Part shown: positions 17,235 to 23,869 of the stretch, in pieces
How positions within the stretch are numbered: the first letter of the stretch is position 1
Layout of the letters: each line of letters opens with the position of its first letter
NCBI GenBank assembly: GCA_023388385.1
Contig: JAEWGK010000143.1
Coordinates: forward strand, 1-23,869
DNA length: 23,869 bases
Origin: Actinomycetes bacterium
Lineage (GTDB): Bacteria > Actinomycetota > Actinomycetes > Mycobacteriales > Mycobacteriaceae
Reading direction: 5' to 3'
Made by a program: the position numbers and the translations under genes
Notes under the pieces: model-generated
What the model was told of the DNA's origin: nothing
Databases searched by the model: none
The model's input: only the letters and a program-made list of their open reading frames with translations

Positions 17235-19094
17235 GTGCCCACACCGTCCGAGGAGCCGGCCACGCAGCCGCATCCCGAACTCAAGCGATTCCCCCAGATC
17301 GCAGTCCTCAGGCTCGCCGGAATCGGCCCCGCCCGATACGCCCTGACACTCGCGGTCGGATTGCTCCTGTCGGCGAACTTCATCGCCACCGCCATGCTCA
17401 ATTCGACGATCTTCTCCGAGCTGCTAGGCGCCCGCGACCACGGGAAACTCACGGGGCTCATCATCGCCCTCGCCATCGTGCTCGCCATCCGACCGCTTCT
17501 GGCGATGCTCAGGGAATGGGCCAGCGCCCGCCTTGGGCTGACCATGAAGATCACCCTCCGGGATCGGATAGCCCAGTCCATTGCCCGGCGCGGGCCCATG
17601 CGGCTGTCGCGGCACAATTCCGGTGACCTGCAGACGTTGATGACGGACGGCGTCGAGCAGACCCAGACCTATTACGGCGGTTACATCCCGCAAATCGTCA
17701 TTTGCGCGGTCACGAGCGTCTTCGTCGCCGGCTGGCTGGCCCAGTACTCCGTGCTCATAGCGGTGGTTCAGTTCATCCTGGCGATCATCGTCTTCGCGGT
17801 GCCCCGGCTCTGGGACAAGGCACTGGCCGAAAAGGGTCAGACCCACTGGATCGCCTACGCGGATCTGAACTCCGAGTTCATCGACTCGATGATGGGCATG
17901 ACGACGCTAAAGGCGTTCAATGCGGCCGAACGCCGGGGCCGCCAGCTCGCCCGGCGCTCCGCCCACCTGCTCGACTCCACGCTCAACCAGCTGAAGCTGT
18001 CACTGGGCGAGACGGGCGTGTCCGCCGCCATCATGGTCCTCGGCCCCGCCATCGGGCTCGCTCTCGGCCTCCATTCGGCGTCCCGCGGCGAAATCGCGAT
18101 GTCCGACCTGTTCATGATCACGCTGCTGTCCGCGGAAATCTTCCGCCCGCTGCGCGAACTCGCCAACCTGTGGCACGCGGGCTTCATGGGCCTGGCGGCG
18201 TCACGGGAAATCGAATCCTTCCTCAGCCAGGACCCGACGCATCCCGGCGGGCCGGAGAATCGCCCCGGCCGGGACTCCGGGCGCACCGCCGCCACGTCCG
18301 GCGACGTCATCGAGCCCGCCGACGCCACCACCGCAATCGCCCTCGACGGCGTCGGGTACACCTACGACGGGTCCGACGGGGCCGCCCTCACCTCCATCAC
18401 CGCCCGCATCGCGACGGGGGAAACGACCGCCATCGTCGGCGGTTCGGGTTCGGGCAAATCCACGCTGCTGGGGCTCATCCTCGGCATGGACGCGCCCACG
18501 ACCGGAACCATCGCGGTCCTCGGCCGGGATCCCCGCGGCCCCCACGCGCTCGATCCGGTGACCATGGTGCCGCAGGACCCGATGATCTTCCCCGGCACCA
18601 TCGCCTCCGCCCTGCGCGACGGCGCCCCGGACGCGGACGAGGCCACGATGCTCCATGCCCTGGAGCTCGCCGGCCTGTCGAGCATCGGCGACGTCTCCGG
18701 CCGGGCGCTCCTCGACGTCACCGTCGACGAGCGTGGCGGCAACCTCTCCGGAGGCCAGCGCCAGCGGCTGGCGATCGCCCGGGCGATCGTCTCCCGTCCG
18801 GCGATCGTCATCCTCGACGAGTCCACCTCCGCGCTCGATTCCGCGGTGGAACGACGGATCCTCGCCCGGCTCCGGTCCGACATGCCCGGCACCACCCTCA
18901 TCATGGTCACCCACCGCATGGACACGGCGGCCGACTGCGATCACGTCCTCGTCATCGAACGCGGCCGGCTCACGGAGGCCGGCCCACCGGGCGAGCTCCT
19001 GGAACGGCCCGGCGGCACGTTCGCCCGGCTCATGACCGAATCCAGCGCATCACTGGGCGCGTCGACCGCGCCCGGGGAAGGAGGGCGGCGATGA
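17235..19094 (+). CDS. CydD-like ABC transporter half (TMD-NBD)
   Basis: The 619-aa protein has about six membrane helices (30-310) and an ATPase domain (about 365-600). The segment NSGDLQTLMTDGVEQTQTYY ending GGYIPQ matches the GVE...Y.PQ pattern of CydD-type half-transporters, as does ADLNSEFIDSMMGMTTLKAF. Walker A GGSGSGKS is at 402-409, signature LSGGQ at 504-508, and Walker B ILDEST with D528 and E529. The start is the GTG at 17235 with GGGAGGAG just upstream; the ATG at 17163 would put that site inside the gene. It lies 78 nt after ycaO and its stop overlaps the next start (ATGA). It probably exports the modified peptide with its partner. CydDC itself moves thiols or haem, so those are alternatives. 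Confidence 0.85.
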   Translation: MPTPSEEPATQPHPELKRFPQIAVLRLAGIGPARYALTLAVGLLLSANFIATAMLNSTIFSELLGARDHGKLTGLIIALAIVLAIRPLLAMLREWASARLGLTMKITLRDRIAQSIARRGPMRLSRHNSGDLQTLMTDGVEQTQTYYGGYIPQIVICAVTSVFVAGWLAQYSVLIAVVQFILAIIVFAVPRLWDKALAEKGQTHWIAYADLNSEFIDSMMGMTTLKAFNAAERRGRQLARRSAHLLDSTLNQLKLSLGETGVSAAIMVLGPAIGLALGLHSASRGEIAMSDLFMITLLSAEIFRPLRELANLWHAGFMGLAASREIESFLSQDPTHPGGPENRPGRDSGRTAATSGDVIEPADATTAIALDGVGYTYDGSDGAALTSITARIATGETTAIVGGSGSGKSTLLGLILGMDAPTTGTIAVLGRDPRGPHALDPVTMVPQDPMIFPGTIASALRDGAPDADEATMLHALELAGLSSIGDVSGRALLDVTVDERGGNLSGGQRQRLAIARAIVSRPAIVILDESTSALDSAVERRILARLRSDMPGTTLIMVTHRMDTAADCDHVLVIERGRLTEAGPPGELLERPGGTFARLMTESSASLGASTAPGEGGRR

Positions 19095-20860
19095 CCGCAC
19101 CCGAACGGCTCCCCATCCGCCGCGCCATCGCCGACGTCCTCGGCCTGATGTCCGGGCTGAGGGGCTTCCGGAGGCTGTTCCTGTGGTCGCTCGGCGCGAT
19201 GTTCGGGGCCCAGATGCTCCTGGTCCTCCTCACCGCCGTGAGCGTCCACGTCTCCTCGCTCGTCATCAGCGGGACGATGGCCCCGTCCGACACGGTCGTC
19301 CCGGTGGCGATCATCATCGGGATGGCGGTCGCGCAGGGCTTCTTCTACCTCCTCGAATGCTGGTGGTCCCACGAACTCGCCTACCGCGTCCTCGCGTCCC
19401 TCCGCGTCGACATCTTCGCCGCCCTGCGCCGCATCGCGCCGAGGGGGCTGCAGCGCCGCCGCATCGGCGACGTCGCCTCCCGCTCGATGAGCGACGTCGA
19501 ACAGCTCGAGTGGTTCTACGCCCACACCGCGGCGACCGCAGTCAACGCGGTGGTCTGCTCCATCGTCCTGGTGGCCGTGAACTGGTGGTTCATGGGCCCC
19601 CTGGCGCTCATCCTCGTTCCGGGTCTCATGGCCCTCATCGTCTTCCCGATTCTGCTGCTGCCCTGGCAGCGCCGTCAGGGCGACCGGATGCGCATGACCC
19701 TGTCCGAGCTGAAGGTCCTGGCCCTCGACGGGATCCACGGGCTCCGGGAAATCCATGTCATGGGCCTCCACGACCGGCAGCGTAAGCGGATCCGCGAATC
19801 CGGCACCAGGGTCCAGAGGGCATTGGCCGCCTCGAACATGCGGAAGACCCTCGAAACCGGTTTCGCGGAATGGGTCACCGCCGCCATCCACGTCATCGTC
19901 CTCATCGTGCTCACCGCGAAGGTCCGCGACGGCGCATTCGACCCCGCCGTGCTGCCCGTGTCCGTCGTCCTCGCCGCGACGTCGTCCATTCCGGTCATCG
20001 GCCTCGTCACGATGCTCGGCCGGGCCGGGGAGGTCGGATCCTGCGCGGCCCGTGTCCAGGAGCTGCTCTCGGCGCCCGAGACCGTCCCGTCGCAACCGCA
20101 GCCGGGCGCCCCCGAGGGCCCGCGGGACGGATCGCTGCGCGCCGAATCCGTCTCCTTCCGGTACGAGCCCGGCGGCGCGGACGTGCTCCGCTCCATCGAC
20201 CTCACCGTCCCGAAGGGCAAGACGGTGGCCCTGTTCGGCCCGTCCGGGGTCGGCAAGTCGACGTTCGCCTTCCTCGCGCTGCGGTTCCTCGACCCCGTCG
20301 ACGGCGTCATGCGTTTCGACGGCGCCGACATGCGCACCGTCGTCCCGGATGTGCACAGGGAACGCGTCACGCTCCTCCCGCAGACCTCGTACATCTTCTC
20401 CGGCACCATCCGCGACAATCTCACGGTCGCCGCAGAGGACGCCGACGACGAGGCCCAGTGGCGGGCCCTGGACATGGCGGGCCTCGGCACGCTGGTCCGC
20501 GACCTCGGGGGGCTCGACGCCGTCGTCGGCGATCGCGGCACGACGCTGTCCGGCGGAGAACGGCAGCGCCTGGGCCTCGCCCGGGTGTTCCTCCGCGACT
20601 ACGACACGCTCATCCTCGACGAGCCCCTGGCCAACGTCGACCCCGAACTGGAGCACGTCATCATCACCGCCCTGCACGGGCACCGGGCGGGGAAGTCGAC
20701 GGTCATCATCGCCCACCGGCTCGCCTCCATCGCCGACGCCGACGTCATCCACGTCCTCGACGAGGGGCGGGTCATCGACTCCGGCACGCATGCGGAACTG
20801 GCCTCGCGCTGCGCCCCGTACCGGGAGGCGCTGCGGGCGCAGAGGGGGCTCATCCGATGA
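19091..20860 (+). CDS. CydC-like ABC transporter half (TMD-NBD)
   Basis: The 589-aa partner of the preceding CydD-like subunit is translationally coupled through an ATGA overlap. The membrane part (about 25-320) contains RRIGDVASRSMSDVEQLEWF, the R.GD...R...DV pattern of CydC. The ATPase has Walker A GPSGVGKST from residue 383, LSGGERQR from 486, and Walker B LILDEP with D510 and E511; the H-loop is IIAHRLASI. Both sites of the heterodimer look functional. Placed between a RiPP enzyme and an importer, export of the mature peptide is the simplest role. The stop again overlaps the next start. GC is back to the level of the rest of the window. Confidence 0.85.
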   Translation: MTAPERLPIRRAIADVLGLMSGLRGFRRLFLWSLGAMFGAQMLLVLLTAVSVHVSSLVISGTMAPSDTVVPVAIIIGMAVAQGFFYLLECWWSHELAYRVLASLRVDIFAALRRIAPRGLQRRRIGDVASRSMSDVEQLEWFYAHTAATAVNAVVCSIVLVAVNWWFMGPLALILVPGLMALIVFPILLLPWQRRQGDRMRMTLSELKVLALDGIHGLREIHVMGLHDRQRKRIRESGTRVQRALAASNMRKTLETGFAEWVTAAIHVIVLIVLTAKVRDGAFDPAVLPVSVVLAATSSIPVIGLVTMLGRAGEVGSCAARVQELLSAPETVPSQPQPGAPEGPRDGSLRAESVSFRYEPGGADVLRSIDLTVPKGKTVALFGPSGVGKSTFAFLALRFLDPVDGVMRFDGADMRTVVPDVHRERVTLLPQTSYIFSGTIRDNLTVAAEDADDEAQWRALDMAGLGTLVRDLGGLDAVVGDRGTTLSGGERQRLGLARVFLRDYDTLILDEPLANVDPELEHVIITALHGHRAGKSTVIIAHRLASIADADVIHVLDEGRVIDSGTHAELASRCAPYREALRAQRGLIR

Positions 20861-21894
20861 CGCCGCGCACCGCGTCGGCGACGCGGATCACCGCCCTCGC
20901 CGCGATCATTGTCATCGCGTTACTCGTCGGCGTCGGCTTCGGCGGCGTCCACGTCCCAGCCGCGGAGACGTTCGCCGCAATCCTGGCGAAGCTGGGGTTC
21001 GCCGGCGCCGATCCCGATCCCCGGATGTCGAACATCGTTATGGAATTGCGGCTGCCCAGGGTCGTCCTCGCGATGGCCGCCGGCGCTGGACTGTCCGTCT
21101 GCGGGCTCGCCACCCAGGCCATCCTCCGCAATCCCCTTGGCGACCCGTACCTCCTGGGCCTGTCCTCGGGCGCGTCGGCGGGCGCCGCCGCCGTCCTCGT
21201 CAGCGGCATCGGGGTGAGCCTCGTCGGCGCGCTCGGGGTCACCGGAGGCGCCTTCGTCGGGGCGATGGCGGCCATGGGCATGGTCATCGTGCTCTCCGGT
21301 CGGGGAAACGCCATCGAGCCCGGGCGCATCATCTTCGCGGGCATGGCCGCCAACTACTTCTTCTCCGCCATCACGAGCATCAGCATCGTCACGGCGAAGA
21401 ACCCCGCGGCGACGAAATCGGTAACGTTCTGGCTGCTCGGCAGCCTCAATGAGACGTCGTGGCGAGTCATCGGCCTCGTCGGACTCTCCGTCATCGTGGG
21501 GCTGACCCTGCTGTGGATCCTCGGCCGGCACATCGACGCCCTGCAGCTCGGCGATGATCCGGCCCGGTCCCTCGGCACCGACCCGGTCATCTACCGCGTC
21601 CTCATCCTCACCATCGTCGCCCTGCTCGTCGGCATCATCGTCTCGTTCACCGGGTCCATCGGCTTCCTCGGGCTCGTCATCCCCCACCTCGCTAAGAAGC
21701 TGACCGGCGGGATATTCCGGCACGCGATGCTGACGACGGCCCTCATCGGCGCGGCGGTGCTCATGGTCGCAGACCTGCTCTCCCGCGTCATCATCGCCCC
21801 GTCGGAGATCTCCGTCGGCATCCTCACCGCCCTGCTCGGCACGCCGATCCTCATGTTCATCCTCTCACGGCAGAACAGGGAGTCGTCGGAATGA
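20857..21894 (+). CDS. FecCD-family metal-chelate ABC permease
   Basis: The 345-aa, highly hydrophobic protein (about ten membrane helices) is of the BtuC/FhuB/FecCD type, which takes up iron-siderophores, haem or cobalamin. Typical family stretches: MELRLPRVVLAMAAGAGLSV, GLATQAILRNPLGDPYLLGL with SSGASAGAA after it, and near the end GFLGLVIPHLAKKLTGG, the loop that docks on the ATPase, and ISVGILTALLGTPIFM-like LLGTPILMFIL. The ATG at 20857 overlaps the CydC-like stop by 4 nt. With the lipoprotein and ATPase downstream it makes a complete type II importer. A single permease gene implies a homodimer. Confidence 0.93.
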   Translation: MTPRTASATRITALAAIIVIALLVGVGFGGVHVPAAETFAAILAKLGFAGADPDPRMSNIVMELRLPRVVLAMAAGAGLSVCGLATQAILRNPLGDPYLLGLSSGASAGAAAVLVSGIGVSLVGALGVTGGAFVGAMAAMGMVIVLSGRGNAIEPGRIIFAGMAANYFFSAITSISIVTAKNPAATKSVTFWLLGSLNETSWRVIGLVGLSVIVGLTLLWILGRHIDALQLGDDPARSLGTDPVIYRVLILTIVALLVGIIVSFTGSIGFLGLVIPHLAKKLTGGIFRHAMLTTALIGAAVLMVADLLSRVIIAPSEISVGILTALLGTPILMFILSRQNRESSE

Positions 21895-22031
21895 CCCATC
21901 ACCGGTCGGCCCCGTTTCCGTTCCAGCGGCCGCCCCCGCCCGACGCACGCCCCTCCACCGCGCCACCCCTTGACCCCGGCACTCCGAACCACCACACGAT
22001 CCCACTACTCCACGACAAGGAGCACAGCTCG

Positions 22032-23105
22032 ATGCGCACCGTCAGCATCCCGTCCATCACGGCCCCGGGCCGTCACCGCATCTCCGTCCCCGCACGGCTC
22101 GCCGCACTCGGCGCCGTCGTCGCCGTCACAGCACCCCTGGCGGTCGCCTGCGGGAGCTCGGATGACTCCGCCGCCCCCGGCAACCCCCGGGACGTGATCA
22201 TCGGGGATGACGGATCCATCACCTACACGACCTGCGGACACGAGATCCACATGGACAAGCACCCGGAGACGGTCATCTCCGCGGGCCTGGGCGGAATCAA
22301 CACGCTCGTCGCCGCCGGCGGCGCGGGCAAGGTCATCGGGCGCAGCTACGAATACGGGGAGCCGCCCAGCTCGATCACGAAGGGAAAGATCGAGAACATC
22401 GACGTGCTCTCCGACGAGGGACTCACCCCGGAGCAAGTGGTGAGCACGAACCCCGATTGGCTCTACGGCGAGTCCTTCGGCACTCAGGGGCTGTCGCCGG
22501 AGTGGATGATGGACCATGATGTCGCGTTCATGATCCCGGAATACGAGTGCTACAACTACTACCCCGACAAGCCGTACGTCGAGCCGACGATGGACGCGAT
22601 CATCGACGAAATCGGCCGCGTCGCCACGGTCCTCGGCACCGAGGAGGCGGCGCGGAGGGAAATCGACGATCTCACCGCGACCATCGACGAGGCGAAGAGG
22701 ATCGCCTCCACGGTTCCCACGCAGCGGGTCGCGGTCGTCTACTTCTTCGATGAGTCGAACGACTTCTTCAGCTACGGAGCCAAGGGCGTCCCCCAGGAGA
22801 TGCTCACCGCACTCGGCCACGAGAACGCCACCGATCCAAACTATTTCTACCATGACGGTCCGCTGTCGCCCGAGTCGTTCATCCAGTCCGACCCCGACAT
22901 CGTGATCGTGGCCACCGGGTCTTCCGGAGTCGATTTCGCGAGCTCCGTGGAACGCCTGAAGTCGATTCCCGGCATCGCCGACATGCGCGCCTTCAAGGAG
23001 AACCGCATCGCGGAGGCCCCGAACGCCGGGTTCTACGCGTCCGCCGAGTCGATCCCGGCCATGAAGACGGTCGCCGAGGCCATCGCGAAATACGGCGTGA
23101 AGTAG
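22032..23105 (+). CDS. Metal-chelate ABC transporter substrate-binding lipoprotein
   Basis: The 357-aa protein is of the FepB/FecB/BtuF class (periplasmic-binding fold type III). The signal peptide has a basic start (RHRIS, PAR), a hydrophobic core (LAALGAVVAVTAPLAV), and a lipid-attachable Cys40 in AVAC. The mature part begins with the ITYTTCGHEIHMDKHPETVI block typical of the family. Its two lobes contain SDEGLTPEQVVSTNPDWLYG and SPESFIQSDPDIVIVA. It would capture the metal-loaded ligand outside the membrane and hand it to the FecCD permease. The ATG at 22032 has AAGGAG about 6 nt upstream. An in-frame ATG at 21891, overlapping the permease stop, would put 47 Pro/His-rich residues before the signal peptide and is unlikely. 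Ligand unknown. Confidence 0.92.
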   Translation: MRTVSIPSITAPGRHRISVPARLAALGAVVAVTAPLAVACGSSDDSAAPGNPRDVIIGDDGSITYTTCGHEIHMDKHPETVISAGLGGINTLVAAGGAGKVIGRSYEYGEPPSSITKGKIENIDVLSDEGLTPEQVVSTNPDWLYGESFGTQGLSPEWMMDHDVAFMIPEYECYNYYPDKPYVEPTMDAIIDEIGRVATVLGTEEAARREIDDLTATIDEAKRIASTVPTQRVAVVYFFDESNDFFSYGAKGVPQEMLTALGHENATDPNYFYHDGPLSPESFIQSDPDIVIVATGSSGVDFASSVERLKSIPGIADMRAFKENRIAEAPNAGFYASAESIPAMKTVAEAIAKYGVK

Positions 23106-23124
23106 GAGGAAAGCGCAGGAGACC

Positions 23125-23869
23125 ATGGGCATCCTCAGCACCCTGACGGGGAAGATCCGCACCCACGACCCCGCAGATGATCCCGGCACCGCCGCGGAGT
23201 TCATCCGCGTCGAGGATCTCGTGGTCTCCTTCCGGGGGCGCCGCATCCTCGACGGAATCTCGATGTCCCTGCCCCATGGCAGGAGGATCGCCATCACCGG
23301 GCCCAACGGGTGCGGCAAGACGACCCTGCTGCGGTGCATCAGCGGGGCTCACGCACCGGATTCGGGGTCGATCCACGTCAACGGCCGCCCGCTCCGCGAC
23401 TACTCGGTTCCCCGGCTGTCCCGGGAGCTCGCCGTCGTCTCGCAGTTCGAGAACATGATCGACCAGGTCCGCGTCCTCGACATCGTCCTGCTGGGCTGCG
23501 GGGTCCGCCGGAGCAATCTCTCCGCGTTCACCGCCGAGGATCATGAGCGGGCGATGAAATGCCTGCGCACCGTCGGCCTCGGGGGATCCGAGGGGCGGAT
23601 CGCCAGCACGCTCTCGGGGGGTGAACGTCAGCGGGTCCTCGTCGCGCGTGCCCTCGCCCAGCGATCCCGCGGCATGCTCCTCGACGAACCGACGAACCAC
23701 CTCGACATGCGCTATCAGCATGAGGTTCTGCAGTGCATCGCCAGGGAGGTCGGCTCCCAGGTCGTGGTCCTCCACGACCTCAACATGGTGGCCCGCTACA
23801 GCGATATCGTCGTCATCCTCAACGAAGGCCGGATCGCCGCCATCGGGGATCCCGGAGAGGTGATGACTC
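23125..23869 (+). CDS. Metal-chelate ABC transporter ATPase (3' end missing)
   Basis: The FecE/FhuC-type ATPase is open to the right edge of the window (248 codons visible, no stop). Walker A GPNGCGKTT starts at residue 59, the Q-loop glutamine is in AVVSQFENM, the signature LSGGERQR starts at 163, and Walker B MLLDEPT has D187 and E188. THLD and the H-loop VVVLHDLNMV (H217) follow. It ends within GDPGEVM, normally close to the last 20 residues or so of the family. The ATG at 23125 has AGGAG 3 nt upstream and a stronger AGGAGGA further up; it lies 19 nt after the binding-protein stop. An N-terminal extension of about 30 residues precedes the usual domain start. Confidence 0.93.
   Translation, partial: MGILSTLTGKIRTHDPADDPGTAAEFIRVEDLVVSFRGRRILDGISMSLPHGRRIAITGPNGCGKTTLLRCISGAHAPDSGSIHVNGRPLRDYSVPRLSRELAVVSQFENMIDQVRVLDIVLLGCGVRRSNLSAFTAEDHERAMKCLRTVGLGGSEGRIASTLSGGERQRVLVARALAQRSRGMLLDEPTNHLDMRYQHEVLQCIAREVGSQVVVLHDLNMVARYSDIVVILNEGRIAAIGDPGEVMT

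Noticed and set aside
21891..22031. Binding protein starting at 21891 by ATGA overlap
   Set aside because: It would bury the signal peptide behind 47 residues. The ATG at 22032 has its own AAGGAG site and a normal lipoprotein signal.

Overview
The window is high-GC DNA from an actinobacterium of the order Mycobacteriales, most probably a Corynebacterium or close relative. The evidence is gene content and order. The core order guaB3 - guaB - DUF5319 - rsdA - sigD - whiB3 - groEL1 - groES - tsaD ... rimI - tsaB - tsaE matches the Mycobacterium tuberculosis Rv3410c-Rv3422c neighbourhood. Several genes look leaderless: a TANNNT -10 hexamer lies exactly 7 nt before an ATG or GTG.

Layout. Positions 1-6.9 kb hold housekeeping genes: purine synthesis (guaB3 partial, guaB), the sigma-D/anti-sigma-D pair, a WhiB3-type Fe-S regulator, and the groES-groEL1 operon under a CIRCE/HrcA operator. 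Positions 6.9-14.4 kb hold the t6A-tRNA genes tsaD, tsaB and tsaE with rimI. A plus-strand module sits between tsaD and rimI: a heterodimeric ABC transporter of exporter fold (8162-11733) and a TetR regulator (11867-12589). It interrupts the otherwise contiguous minus-strand order.

Positions 14.65-23.87 kb (running off the right edge) hold the most interesting locus. It is a plus-strand, apparently single-transcript cluster. Its promoter spacer is filled by a good DtxR (iron repressor) box. The order is: a 36-residue RiPP precursor-like peptide with a Cys/His/Ser/Thr-rich tail; a perfect 14-bp attenuator-type hairpin; a fused E1-like/YcaO cyclodehydratase; a CydDC-like heterodimeric ABC exporter; and a complete FecCD-type importer (permease, lipoprotein binding protein, ATPase cut by the window end). 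Start/stop overlaps or short gaps link most of the genes.

Inferred working model: iron starvation lifts DtxR repression. The small peptide is made in excess over the enzymes because of the hairpin. YcaO installs azolines on Cys/Ser/Thr, the CydDC-like pair exports the product, and the FecCD/lipoprotein/ATPase system re-imports it metal-loaded. That would be a ribosomal (RiPP) metallophore pathway encoded next to its own uptake system. The ycaO gene has visibly lower GC than its surroundings, consistent with lateral acquisition beside tsaE. The product, its metal and its role are inferred, not shown; an azoline bacteriocin sitting beside an unrelated uptake system is the main alternative.
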